From contig NZ_RWIS01000008.1 of the NCBI RefSeq assembly GCF_003944705.1, positions 62,001-126,000 of the forward strand: a stretch of 64,000 bases of DNA, in the 5' to 3' direction. The notes under the pieces are model-generated. The model saw only the letters and a list, made by a program, of their open reading frames with translations. It was not told the origin of the DNA and did not search any database. This document shows positions 33,740 through 42,845 of the stretch, one piece after another. The translations under genes were made by a program, and so were the position numbers. The DNA is from Hymenobacter metallilatus (GTDB taxonomy: Bacteria; Bacteroidota; Bacteroidia; Cytophagales; Hymenobacteraceae). Position 1 is the stretch's first letter, and every line of letters starts with the position of its first letter.

Positions 33740-33973
33740 ATGGCCACCACCCCTCCTTCCGTAACTCCTGACGAAACCAACGACCGTTCCGCCGCTGCCG
33801 CCCAGGGCAAACAGGCCGGCAGCGCAGTAGGCCAGACCGCTGGCCGCCCCACCTACGGCAGCGGCGGCTACGAGCTGAATCTCGACGCCGAAAGCGGCGA
33901 CGAGGGTGGCTCGGGCAGTGCCTCCTCTTCCAACGAGAGAAGCACCCGAACCGAATCCTCCGACGCAGCGTAG
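33740..33973 (+). CDS. Small low-complexity acidic protein (77 aa)
   Basis: The 77-residue frame is rich in Ser, Gly, Ala, Asp and Glu (AAAAQGKQAGSAVGQTAGR, DAESGDEGGSGSASSS) with no hydrophobic core. It starts at the ATG at 33740; an in-frame upstream ATG at 33716 is also possible. Such disordered acidic proteins occur in Hymenobacter-like genomes, but the repetitive GC-rich sequence could also make a chance frame. A terminator shared with the GH18 gene follows. Confidence 0.5.
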   Translation: MATTPPSVTPDETNDRSAAAAQGKQAGSAVGQTAGRPTYGSGGYELNLDAESGDEGGSGSASSSNERSTRTESSDAA

Positions 33974-34009
33974 CACCTACTCTGCCCAACTGCTGCTTTT
34001 AAACAAACA

Positions 34010-34047
34010 AGCGCCCCCGAAAACCTATCAAGGCCTTTGGGGGCGCT
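34010..34047. terminator. Terminator between the small acidic gene and the GH18 gene
   Basis: AGCGCCCCC (34010-34018) pairs with GGGGGCGCT (34039-34047), with A- and T-rich flanks on each side. Confidence 0.75.
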
Positions 34048-34070
34048 GTTTTATGCGCTGTACAGCGGCG

Positions 34071-36077
34071 CTATTGCTTGATGAGCTGCCGGGTAATCTT
34101 CTGCTGTTGTGGCGTTACAATCCGCACGGTGTACACGCCAGCCGGCAACCCCGACAGATCAATTTCCTGCCGGCTGATGGTGCCGGTACTTCTCACCGTG
34201 CCGTACGCATCCAGCACCTGATAGGTGCTACCAGTCAGCTCAGGCCCCTGCATAAGTATGCGGTCAGTGGCCGGATTCGGAAACATACTGAGTTGCTCGG
34301 TGTGCTGTGCCTCAGCATCCGCTAAAGCCACTGAGGCCGGGGTACTGCCGGTACGGGCTGCAGCGGTGCTCCGACTGATGCGTACCCAGTTGAGGTTCCA
34401 GCCACCCGTTTGCGCATACACCCCGAAGCTGTACGTGCCGGCGTTGAGCGTGACGGTGCGCGACACGGTGGTCCAGCTCTGCCAGCCCCCAGTGGCCGGA
34501 ATGGCAGTATTTCCGAGCTGGATAGCGCCAGCATTCAGATCGGAGGATACGGTGCCGCCGCCGGGGCTGGCTACGCGGTACTCGATGAGGTACTGGCCGG
34601 TACCCGGAATACTGAGGTTGCCGTAGGCCATCCAGTCGCCGGCATCAATGTAGCCCACGTTTTGGCCTCCGCCGGCATCAGTGGTGGCCTCTACCTGCAC
34701 ACCGCTCATGCTGCTGTAGCTTTCGGCCTGAAAGGTAACGCTGAATGAGGCGGCCGCATTTGTGAAATTGAGCCAGTTGATGTTACAGCCAGTGGAAGAG
34801 GAGGCATACAGGCGTAGCGTCTGCTGGCCGGCCGGCAGCGTTACGGTGGTGCTGATGGTCTGCCAGCTCTGCCAGCCGCCGGTGTTGCCCACGTTGATGC
34901 TGCCCAGCACCGTGCCACTGCTGTTGCGCAGCTGCAAGGTAGCGCCGCCGTTGGCCGATGCCACCCGAAACTCCACTTTATACGTACCGGCGGCGGCCAC
35001 GCTCACGGCATACTCAAGCCAGTCGCCGGTTTCAAACCAATCCACATTCTGGCCACCACCCGCATCAGTAGTGGGCTCTTTGTCGGTGCCTTGCTGGGCC
35101 GAAAAATTCTCCGCTTCTATCTTGCCCGGCAAGGCCTGAGCCGTGCCCCCGGTACCGCTGCGCTGCAGTACTACCTGGTTAATGGCCGAGAGCAGGGAGT
35201 AGGGTCCGGCAGCATCCCCGCCCAACTGCCAAATCATGAGGCCGCTGCCCTGGTCGAAGGCCAGATTGGTTTTGCTTTTGATAGTGGTGATGCCGTTGTA
35301 GCCGATGCCCTGGAACAAGTCGGCGTAGGGGTCGGCACCGCGGGCAACCAGGGAAGCATAGGTTTCGCCGCCGGCCTGCCCGTAGAACGGCACACCCAGC
35401 ACCAGCTTGCCGGCTGGCAGCCCCCGCCCGCGCCAGTAGCTGAGCGACTGAGAAGCCAGGGCGTAGGTGGAATGGGCCGGCGCGGCGTCGTCATAGGCCA
35501 TTACGTTTATAAAATCGAGGGCAGAGAGGGCTCGGTCCAGAATGCTGGGGCCAGCCCAGGTACCGCCCGCTACGGCCGTGGTCAGGAGCTTGCCCCGGCT
35601 GTGCAGCTGGGTGCCCAGTTCCTGCATCAGGTTGGCGTAGCCGTTGGCCGTGCTGTTGGTAGGATGCTCCCAGTCAATATCTACCCCATCGAGGCTATAC
35701 TGGCTGGCAAAGCTGACGAGGTTAGTGGCAAAGTTGCGGGTATAGGTAGCGTTATTGCCAATGGAGGCAAACTCCGTGGGGTTGCCGTTGTTCATCCAGC
35801 CGCCCACCGAAATCAGCACCTTCACCCCGCGGCTGTGAGCCGTGGCCACCAGGCTCTGCAGCTTGGCTGGATTTTCGATGGGGCGTAGGGTGCCGTCGGC
35901 GTTGGGCAGCAGAAAGGCGTAATTGATGTGCGTGAGCTTATCGTACTGCAGGGTGCTCACGTCGCCGGTCCAGGAGGGCAGATAACCGATAACACGGAAC
36001 TGCGCCACCGCAGGCACCGAGGCCAGCAGCAACACCAGAGCTGCCAGAGCATTTTTGAGGAAAGTACTTGTTTTCAT
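34071..36077 (-). CDS. GH18 chitinase with two CBM6 modules and T9SS sorting domain
   Basis: The 668-residue protein has a signal peptide (1-25, ending AVAQ) and a GH18 catalytic domain (about 26-300) with DGVDIDWEHP, whose glutamate is the acid/base. Two CBM6-like carbohydrate-binding modules follow (about 315-440 and 450-570), each starting near the pattern AENFS or AESYSSM and containing DAGGGQNV. A Por-type C-terminal sorting domain ends the chain (MFPNPATDRI, PAGVYTVRI). It is exported by T9SS and presumably hydrolyses chitin or another GlcNAc polymer. It lies 44 bases after the GH128-like gene, probably in one operon. Confidence 0.94.
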   Translation of the reverse strand: MKTSTFLKNALAALVLLLASVPAVAQFRVIGYLPSWTGDVSTLQYDKLTHINYAFLLPNADGTLRPIENPAKLQSLVATAHSRGVKVLISVGGWMNNGNPTEFASIGNNATYTRNFATNLVSFASQYSLDGVDIDWEHPTNSTANGYANLMQELGTQLHSRGKLLTTAVAGGTWAGPSILDRALSALDFINVMAYDDAAPAHSTYALASQSLSYWRGRGLPAGKLVLGVPFYGQAGGETYASLVARGADPYADLFQGIGYNGITTIKSKTNLAFDQGSGLMIWQLGGDAAGPYSLLSAINQVVLQRSGTGGTAQALPGKIEAENFSAQQGTDKEPTTDAGGGQNVDWFETGDWLEYAVSVAAAGTYKVEFRVASANGGATLQLRNSSGTVLGSINVGNTGGWQSWQTISTTVTLPAGQQTLRLYASSSTGCNINWLNFTNAAASFSVTFQAESYSSMSGVQVEATTDAGGGQNVGYIDAGDWMAYGNLSIPGTGQYLIEYRVASPGGGTVSSDLNAGAIQLGNTAIPATGGWQSWTTVSRTVTLNAGTYSFGVYAQTGGWNLNWVRISRSTAAARTGSTPASVALADAEAQHTEQLSMFPNPATDRILMQGPELTGSTYQVLDAYGTVRSTGTISRQEIDLSGLPAGVYTVRIVTPQQQKITRQLIKQ

Positions 36078-36121
36078 ACGGGGTCAGCAGCGGGGTTGTG
36101 GAGGTGGAATGGGCAAAGGGG

Positions 36122-37654
36122 TTAGCGTTTCAAGAAGCGCTGCGTGAGCTGGCGGTGGCTGGTGGTAGTGGCGCGCACTACATAGAGTCCGGCAGGCAAC
36201 GCAGCAATGTGCAGCGTAGCACCGGGGGCATAATCCGTCAGCACGAGGCGGCCCCGGGCATCCAGCACCACCAGGCTGCGCAAGCGGGTATTAGGAGGCA
36301 GAGAGAAGTGTAGCTCCGTGGCCGCAGGATTGGGATAGAGGCCCAGGGGCTCCGTATCCGCCTGGGCGTGCGTGGCTGTGGGGGCCCCTACGGGTGAGCC
36401 GAACACTTCTATTTCCCAGAGCGAATAGCCATAGGCAGTGGCCCGGCGGGTAGCGTAAAGACGTAGGTAGCGGCCCCGGGCACTCAAACCGGTTAGGTTG
36501 TCCACGCCCCCGTCACTGTTCAGCACCGTCTGGATGTTGGTCCAGGTGAGGCCATCCGGGGAAGTCTGCAGGTGGTAATCTTTGGCGTAGGCTGCCTCCC
36601 AGCTTACTTGCACCCGACTGATATTGTGCAGGCTACCGAAATCCAGCGTCAGGTACTGGGGGTCGGCAAATACGCTGCCCCAGCGGGTGTTGATATTTTC
36701 ATCAGCGGCGGCGGTAGCACTGGTGGCATTGGTTTCCTGCGAGGAGGCCGTCAGGCCAACCGGCCGGATGCGGCCCGCCTCCCACCCTTGCGGCAGGCTC
36801 ACATACTGCTGGCCCAGGGCCGTGAGCTGACCGGAGTTACCCAGCAGGTTGATGAAGGGAATTTCGCCGTTGCGGCCCGAAAACCAGGCATACCGGAAGA
36901 TGGCCGGCTCTTTTTCCAGATAGTTTACGGCGTCCAGCAGGTACTTCTGCTGCAGGGGCAGCGTAATCTGGCTAGGGGGCAGGTCGCCACAGGCAAACTC
37001 CGTAAGCCAGATGGGCTTGTTGTAGCGCTTCAGCTCCGCAATTTTCTCGCGCAGCCACCGCTCCTCGCACACGTAGGTATGCACCGCAATGTAGTCGACG
37101 CGGCAGTTGGGACAGGCGGCGAAGAAAGCATCAAGATACTGCGTGGGCGAATAATAGGTCACGCCATTCTCTGTTACGCAGTTGCCGCAGTAGTTCACAG
37201 CCGGCGACACCAGGGCCAGATTTTTGCGCCGGGCTACGTCTTCCAGTACCGGCCACAGCGCAGCGGCCTGGGACGGCGTGAGGTTGGCCTGGCTCAGGAA
37301 ATTCGGCTCATTAAAACCCAGTAAATACCGGGAACTGTTAGGAATACTGGCTGCCAGCTGGTTGGCCGTTACCGGGCCGTTGCCCAGGTTGCGGCCCCAC
37401 TGCATGGGCACATAGTCAACGCCTAGGCTGGTATATACTCCGGCTGCGCCGGCATCGGGCTGGGAAGCCCAGTTGTACCACCAGCTAATGCCGGGTGCTA
37501 GCACTTGCATATCGGCAGCGGAGTGGTAACCATAGGCCAGGCCACGCTTGGCACTTTTGGTTTGCGCGGTAGCCGCGGCGGCCCAGGCCAGCAGTATCAG
37601 CAACCCACCCAGCACCCATCCTCTGCTCCCCCGGAATCTGCTACGTAATATCAT
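36122..37654 (-). CDS. GH128-like glucanase with discoidin domain and T9SS tail
   Basis: This 510-residue secreted protein has a signal peptide (ending ATAQ) and a catalytic domain of the glycoside hydrolase 128 (Asl1-like) type: KRGLAYGYHSAADMQ, LLGFNEPNFLSQ with the putative acid/base Glu, and KPIWLTEFACGDLPP with the putative nucleophile Glu. An F5/8 type C (discoidin) domain follows with DENINTRWGSVFADPQYLTL, then a T9SS C-terminal domain (LYPNPAATELHF, PAGLYVVRATT). GH128 enzymes act on beta-1,3-glucans. It is upstream of the GH18 gene on the same strand, so a joint role in degrading fungal-type walls is plausible. Confidence 0.88.
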   Translation of the reverse strand: MILRSRFRGSRGWVLGGLLILLAWAAAATAQTKSAKRGLAYGYHSAADMQVLAPGISWWYNWASQPDAGAAGVYTSLGVDYVPMQWGRNLGNGPVTANQLAASIPNSSRYLLGFNEPNFLSQANLTPSQAAALWPVLEDVARRKNLALVSPAVNYCGNCVTENGVTYYSPTQYLDAFFAACPNCRVDYIAVHTYVCEERWLREKIAELKRYNKPIWLTEFACGDLPPSQITLPLQQKYLLDAVNYLEKEPAIFRYAWFSGRNGEIPFINLLGNSGQLTALGQQYVSLPQGWEAGRIRPVGLTASSQETNATSATAAADENINTRWGSVFADPQYLTLDFGSLHNISRVQVSWEAAYAKDYHLQTSPDGLTWTNIQTVLNSDGGVDNLTGLSARGRYLRLYATRRATAYGYSLWEIEVFGSPVGAPTATHAQADTEPLGLYPNPAATELHFSLPPNTRLRSLVVLDARGRLVLTDYAPGATLHIAALPAGLYVVRATTTSHRQLTQRFLKR

Positions 37655-37676
37655 GACCTGACCTGATAAAAAATAC

Positions 37677-37705
37677 GGCGGGTAAGGCCCCCGGCCCTAC
37701 CCGCC
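37677..37705 (-). terminator. Terminator between the protease and GH128-like genes
   Basis: GGCGGGTA.GGCC pairs with GGCC.TACCCGCC; on the minus strand it is followed by TATTTTTTATC. It lies after the protease stop and 22 bases before the GH128-like start. Confidence 0.75.
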
Positions 37706-37719
37706 GGAAGTTGCGAGTA

Positions 37720-40185
37720 CTACTTCTGGAAACGGCGTGTAACTGGCTTATTACCGGCCGACAGCAGCCGTAGCACATACATGCCTGGTTGCAGCCCCGA
37801 TACATCAATGCCGTGCGTAGCCCCGGCACCACTGAGCACCGTCCGGCCCCAGCTGTCCAGAATCTGGTACTGGCTGCCGGTCAGGCTATGTGCAGCACGC
37901 AGCAGCAGTCGGTCGGTAACCGGGTTCGGGTACACTTCCACCGCATCGGTAGCATCGGCCTGTTCTTTGGTCGTAGCTTCCGCGGTAGCCATGCGAGCGG
38001 CGCCGGCTCGGGTAATGCGCACCCAGTTGAGGTTCCAGCCCCCGCTCTGGGCATAGATGCCGAAATTATAGGTCCCGGCATTGAGGGTAACGGTTTTGGA
38101 CACGGTGGTCCAGCTCTGCCAGCCCCCGGTGGCCGGAATGGCCGTATTGCCGAACTGGATGGCACCGGCGTTCAGATCCGCGGAGATGGTGCCCCCGCTG
38201 GCCCCGCTGGCTACGCGGTACTCAATGGTGTAGGTGCCGGTGGTGGGGAAGTTGATGTTGTTCCACACCAGATAGTCGCCGGCATCCACGTAGCCCATGT
38301 TCTGGCCCCCGCCCGCATCGGTGCAGGCTTCCACCGTCATGCCGTTGTTCACGTTGGCCGCTTCGGCTTCCAACTGCCGGCTAAAGGCCGCCGCAGCGGT
38401 CCGCACGCGCAGGGACGTGGTCTTGTCGTTCCAGTTGCTGGCACCTAAAGCATTGTTTACCAGGCAGCTGTTGCCGGCACTACCCACCGTGAGGGAGGCC
38501 CCCGAGTAAGTATCGTTTTCGTAGAGCACTACCTCGTAGCCGCTGTTCACGCGCAGGGAGGAAATGTCGTCGTTGAGGATGCCCCGGCTTTGCAGGGCGG
38601 CCAGGGAATAGTCGCCCACGGGCAGGGGCACGGCCGTGCCCGTGTAGTTGCAGTCCTTGTACACGGTGGCCTCACCCGCCGCGCCACCGGCCGGAGCCGA
38701 GCCCGAAATACTGAAGGAACCCAGGGAGCCGTAGTCGGAGTAGCCGTCGGTGGCCGGGTTGCCGGAGCTGGTACCATCAATCTGAAGGTAATAAGTACCC
38801 GCCCCAAGGTTGGCCGATAACGACACGTTCAGGTTGCCTCCTCCGCCAGTATAGAAAGTACCGATAAGCCCGCCACTGCCCGTGAAGAGGCGCGCTACTA
38901 TATCGAGGTTGCCGTAGCGGCCCACGGTGTTCACGCTCAGGTTCACGGTGCCCCCACCGGTACTAAACGAGAAATAATCCTGGTCGGCGGTACGCTCAAT
39001 GAGGCCCCCACCCGAGAGGCTGTTACCGTTGCGGGCCAGGGCCGTAGCCCCGGAAACCGCGTTGCTGTGGTCATCGGCGCGGTAGCCTAGGTTGTAAGTA
39101 GCTCCCGCCATAATGACCAGGTCGTCTTCGGTTTGGCTGGCGGAGCTGTACTCACCCCGGCTCCAGTGCGTAACGGGCTTGTAGTAGCCTGCGCCCATGA
39201 TGGGAGCCCAGACAGTGTTGGGGTTATTGCTGTTGGTGGTGTATTCTTCCTTGGGGTTGAGGCGGCCGTCGTGGCTCAGGCCCAGGGTATGGCCCACCTC
39301 GTGAGAAGCCGCTTCCCCGCCCGACTTGGGGTCCGACATGAATACCCAGCAGGGCGTATCGTCATTGTAGCGGAAGGACGTGAGGTAGGCTACCCCACCC
39401 GCGCCGGGTGCAATGGTGCTGCCACTGCCCGGCGACACCACGCAGCGCATACGCATGTTTTTGGGGTAAGAATTGAACACGTTTTCGTCGGTGGTGACGT
39501 TGACGTGGAAGGGCCGGAAATCCTCGCTCACCAGCTCCCACATGGCCTGCACGTTGGCATCCGTCATGTTGGCGGAAGGGGCGTTGTAGGCGTTACCGTT
39601 GTTCCAGCCGGTGCCGGCCGGCAGGGCGTAGCCGTCCACATCCAGCAGAATGCAGCCCCGGGCGCCGGGGTAGCTTTGCAGCGAAACCACGGCGGCGCGG
39701 TTGGCCGCCGTGCCCGCCCCGGCCGGCTCCTGGTAGCCCGCTGGCTTATCGTAGTCGAGGCAGATAACTTTATGAATATCCACTTGCTGCACCACCACAT
39801 TGCCCTGCCGGTCGGCGGTGTAGGTGTAGGCCTGGCGGGTGTTTTTCAGCACGATATTACCTTCCACGCCCTGGTCATCCATGCGCAGCACGAACGAGGA
39901 GTTGGGCACGCCCTGAATCTCGCCGGCCAGCAGTGCTCCGGTTTTGCCCAGGTCCTGGCGGTGGTTGACTTTGCCGCTGAAAATCTGGCTGGCGGCCACG
40001 CGCAGCTCCACTGTAGGCACGGCCCGCTGGGCTATGTCGGCGGCTACCTGGGCCTGCAGCTGGCGCACCAGTGCCTGGCGGCTGCCCAGGCTGAAGGCCG
40101 GGGCGGCAGGGCGGTTCTGGGCCGGGGCAGCCAGTCCGCTTAATAGCAGGGCGGCCCCCATCCCGTAGGAATAGAGTTTTTTCAT
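37720..40185 (-). CDS. Metzincin protease with crystallin-like and CBM6-like domains, T9SS cargo
   Basis: This 821-residue secreted protein has a signal peptide (ending APAQ) and an N-terminal propeptide-like region of about 150 residues. A metzincin zinc protease domain follows with ASHEVGHTLGLSHD (HExxHxxGxxH), then a PPC-like beta domain with GAGTYYLQIDG. Next comes a beta/gamma-crystallin-type domain (VYKDCNYTGTAVPLPVGDYS and VVLYENDTYSGASL), a CBM6-like module with DAGGGQNMGYVDAGDYL, and a T9SS sorting domain (VYPNPVTDRLLL, PGMYVLRLL). It is probably an extracellular protease. The start at 40185 (MKKLYSYG) begins the signal peptide. Confidence 0.9.
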   Translation of the reverse strand: MKKLYSYGMGAALLLSGLAAPAQNRPAAPAFSLGSRQALVRQLQAQVAADIAQRAVPTVELRVAASQIFSGKVNHRQDLGKTGALLAGEIQGVPNSSFVLRMDDQGVEGNIVLKNTRQAYTYTADRQGNVVVQQVDIHKVICLDYDKPAGYQEPAGAGTAANRAAVVSLQSYPGARGCILLDVDGYALPAGTGWNNGNAYNAPSANMTDANVQAMWELVSEDFRPFHVNVTTDENVFNSYPKNMRMRCVVSPGSGSTIAPGAGGVAYLTSFRYNDDTPCWVFMSDPKSGGEAASHEVGHTLGLSHDGRLNPKEEYTTNSNNPNTVWAPIMGAGYYKPVTHWSRGEYSSASQTEDDLVIMAGATYNLGYRADDHSNAVSGATALARNGNSLSGGGLIERTADQDYFSFSTGGGTVNLSVNTVGRYGNLDIVARLFTGSGGLIGTFYTGGGGNLNVSLSANLGAGTYYLQIDGTSSGNPATDGYSDYGSLGSFSISGSAPAGGAAGEATVYKDCNYTGTAVPLPVGDYSLAALQSRGILNDDISSLRVNSGYEVVLYENDTYSGASLTVGSAGNSCLVNNALGASNWNDKTTSLRVRTAAAAFSRQLEAEAANVNNGMTVEACTDAGGGQNMGYVDAGDYLVWNNINFPTTGTYTIEYRVASGASGGTISADLNAGAIQFGNTAIPATGGWQSWTTVSKTVTLNAGTYNFGIYAQSGGWNLNWVRITRAGAARMATAEATTKEQADATDAVEVYPNPVTDRLLLRAAHSLTGSQYQILDSWGRTVLSGAGATHGIDVSGLQPGMYVLRLLSAGNKPVTRRFQK

Positions 40186-40562
40186 GACGTGTAGGATGGT
40201 TGTGGTGGGGTATTCAGCAGGACAACTGATGCAGCCACTCGGGCCGGTACCAGGCTCCATATCAGGAGGCTGGATGCCAAATAAGCGGGCTTACCCACAT
40301 ATTTCCAAGGCTGCATCCGCGGCCCTACCCCTCGCCTGTATCCCTCCTACACGCTTACAGCACACTCACAAAAACACCTTCCCTTTTCTTCGGTCCTGCT
40401 TTCGGGGTGGCAGGGGCCGCAGCGGGCTGCGCACTTAAAAAACAACCAAAACCCAGCAAAAACTTCCCCGATTTCCAACCTGTGTAGAAACACCAAAGGC
40501 ACTCCAGCGGCGGAGTGCCTTTGGTGCAACTGCTTGCCCTAGCTATCCGTCAGCCTGGGGCG
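40186..40562. other. Gene-free stretch between the protease and amidase genes
   Basis: No coding frame is convincing here. It should contain the protease promoter on the minus strand (I found no clear TAnnTTTG) and it contains the amidase terminator at 40491-40526. Confidence 0.6.
40491..40526 (-). terminator. Hairpin terminator after the amidase gene
   Basis: CACCAAAGGCACTCC pairs perfectly with GGAGTGCCTTTGGTG around a 6-base loop. Confidence 0.75.
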
Positions 40563-42194
40563 CTACCCAACAAAGGGCGCTTTGAACTCCGGCGCTACGC
40601 GCTTTTTCGAGGCCTGCTCGTAAGCGTAGGCCAATGCCAGCAAGGGACCTTCCTGGTAGGCTCCTCCCACGAACGAGAGGCCCACCGGCAAGCCATGGAC
40701 CTGCCCCATGGGTACCGTAATGTGGGGGTAGCCTGCCATGGCTGCCGGGGAGGAAAAGCCCGGCCCGCCGCCCGAGTCGCCGTTAATCAGGTCAATGCAG
40801 CGGGCGGGGGCATTGGTGATGGCCACAATGCCATCCAGCTTTTCTTTGCGCAGTACACTGTCCAGGGCGGCTTTGGCCCCGTCGTGCGATTTGCGCAGGG
40901 CTTCCTGATACTTGGAGCTGCTCAGCCCTTCCAGCTTGTCGGAGGTTTCCAGAATTTCCTGCTGGAAGAAGGGCATCGCCTTGGGTTTGTTTTCGACGTT
41001 GAAGCGGATGACGTCGGTGAGGGTTTTCACGCTCGCGCCGGCCGTGGCCAGGTACTTGTTCACGCCGTCTTTGAACTCGTAAAGGAGCACGTCGTACTCG
41101 GCCTCGCCCAGCGGGTCGGTCTGTTTTTCCACCTCTACCTCCACTACGGTGGCACCCTGGGCTTTGAGCACTTCCAGCGCGGCTTTTAGCAGCGGTATGG
41201 CATCAGAAGAGCCCTTCAGGTGGTTTTTTTCCACGCCCAGGCGTTTGCCTTTCAGCCCGTTGGCATCCAGAAATTTCGTGTAATCAGCCTGAATCCTGCC
41301 GGTGCTTTCCTTGGTAACGGCATCCTGGGCATCCTCGCCGGCCAAAGCACCCAGCAGCAAAGCCGCGTCGCGGACGGTGCGCGTCATGGGGCCGGCCGTA
41401 TCCTGGGTAGCCGATATGGGAATGATGCCCGCCCGGCTCCACAACCCCACCGTAGGCTTCAGACCCACCAGCCCGCAGCATGAGGCCGGCGACACAATGG
41501 AGCCGTCGGTTTCGGTACCAATGGCCAGGGCACAGAGGTTGGCCGCTGCCGCCGCGCCCGAGCCCGAGCTGGAGCCGCTGGGCGTACGGTCGAGGATGTA
41601 GGGGTTTTTGGTCTGGCCGCCGCGGCTGCTCCAGCCGCTGGTGCTGCGCGTGGAGCGGAAGTTGGCCCATTCGCTCAGGTTGGTTTTGCCCAGCACAATG
41701 GCCCCGGCCGCCCGCAGCTTCTGCACAATAAACGCATCCTGCCGGGCCTTGTGCCCAGCCAGGGCCAGGGAGCCGGCAGTGGTTTGCTGCTGGTCGGCCG
41801 TATCAACGTTGTCCTTCACCAGCACCGGAATGCCGTGCAGGGGGCCACGCAGCTTACCGTTTTTGCGCTCCTCGTCCAGTTGGTCGGCCAGCTGAAGAGC
41901 GTCGGGGTTGGTTTCCAGCACGGCATTCAGCCGGGGGCCGGCTTTATCGAGCTGCTCAATGCGCTGCAGGTACAGCTCCGTGATGCGGCGGGCCGTGAGC
42001 TGGCCGCTTTTCATTTTCTCCTGCAAATCTGCCACGGAAGCCTCGTGCAGCTCAAAAGCGGCATCAGCAGCGGTAGTGTCCGCTGCGCCGGCCGAAGCTG
42101 GCTTCTCGGGACTGGTAGAGCAGGCGCTTAGGGAAACAGTGGAAAGAGCAAGCCCGGCGAGGGAGCCATTGCGCAGGAAGATTCGGCGGTTCAT
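40563..42194 (-). CDS. Amidase-signature family lipoprotein
   Basis: The 543-residue protein belongs to the amidase-signature family, which hydrolyses amides using a Ser-cisSer-Lys triad. The lysine is in GIPVLVKDNVD, the serines in TPSGSSSGSG and ETDGSIVSPAS, with CCGLVGLKPTVG following. The N-terminus MNRRIFLRNGSLAGLALST carries a Tat-like RRxFL motif and the lipobox LSAC, so it is likely exported folded and lipid-anchored. I start at 42194 since further upstream residues precede this signal. The natural substrate is unknown. Confidence 0.93.
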   Translation of the reverse strand: MNRRIFLRNGSLAGLALSTVSLSACSTSPEKPASAGAADTTAADAAFELHEASVADLQEKMKSGQLTARRITELYLQRIEQLDKAGPRLNAVLETNPDALQLADQLDEERKNGKLRGPLHGIPVLVKDNVDTADQQQTTAGSLALAGHKARQDAFIVQKLRAAGAIVLGKTNLSEWANFRSTRSTSGWSSRGGQTKNPYILDRTPSGSSSGSGAAAAANLCALAIGTETDGSIVSPASCCGLVGLKPTVGLWSRAGIIPISATQDTAGPMTRTVRDAALLLGALAGEDAQDAVTKESTGRIQADYTKFLDANGLKGKRLGVEKNHLKGSSDAIPLLKAALEVLKAQGATVVEVEVEKQTDPLGEAEYDVLLYEFKDGVNKYLATAGASVKTLTDVIRFNVENKPKAMPFFQQEILETSDKLEGLSSSKYQEALRKSHDGAKAALDSVLRKEKLDGIVAITNAPARCIDLINGDSGGGPGFSSPAAMAGYPHITVPMGQVHGLPVGLSFVGGAYQEGPLLALAYAYEQASKKRVAPEFKAPFVG

Positions 42195-42424
42195 GGAGTA
42201 CGGATTTAGGCTGGTAAGGTAATCGGGAAATGTATCTAACCTATAGTTGTCCGCGTATTTATCTGCCCATATACCCGTATACATGTTCCTACACCCTATT
42301 GCGTTATGGTAGTATATTTACCTGTTCAGTATGCAGCGTTTGGGGACGTCGTTTGTCTTTTATTTCCTTGCTCTAACGCCTGCGTACCGCATATTGTACG
42401 CTACCCTACCTACCAGTGCCTGTT

Positions 42425-42829
42425 ATGCAACTTGAACTTATCCTGGAAAATGATAATCTGACCATAAGCTACGACCACGACAACCACTGGCTGTACGTGA
42501 ACTGGCAGGGCTTTCACAACCAGGAGTCCTCGCGCCAGGCCTGTCTGCTGATCCTGGAAGTTATGCGTCGGCGTCCGGCTGCCAAAATTCTCAACGACAA
42601 CTCCAACATCACCCACACCACCGTTTACCTCACCAGCTGGAGCCTTAACTGGCTGCAGGAAATGTATGCGGCCGGCCTGCGCTACTTGGCGTGGATTTAT
42701 GCTCCGGAATTTCCGGAGCGCAAATCCACCGATGCCATCGTGCAGTACATTGAGAATCCCACCGTGGCCTCCTTCGATGACCTGGCTACGGCCTACAACT
42801 GGCTGCGGCGGCAGCGGGTTGGCACATGA
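42425..42829 (+). CDS. Hypothetical protein with SpoIIAA/STAS-like fold pattern
   Basis: The protein of about 134 residues opens with a beta hairpin (LELILENDNLTISYDHDNHW, LYVNWQGF). It then alternates helices and strands: CLLILEVMRRRPAAKILND, WSLNWLQEMYAAGLRYLAWI, and IEDxxTA-like DDLATAYNWLR at the end. This is how the SpoIIAA-like/STAS-type proteins of Bacteroidota look. The exact family is inferred. The ATG at 42425 or a GTG at 42416 could be the start. It is convergent with the AsmA-like gene, 16 bases apart. Confidence 0.65.
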   Translation: MQLELILENDNLTISYDHDNHWLYVNWQGFHNQESSRQACLLILEVMRRRPAAKILNDNSNITHTTVYLTSWSLNWLQEMYAAGLRYLAWIYAPEFPERKSTDAIVQYIENPTVASFDDLATAYNWLRRQRVGT

Positions 42830-42845
42830 GCCACAGCACGGCAGG

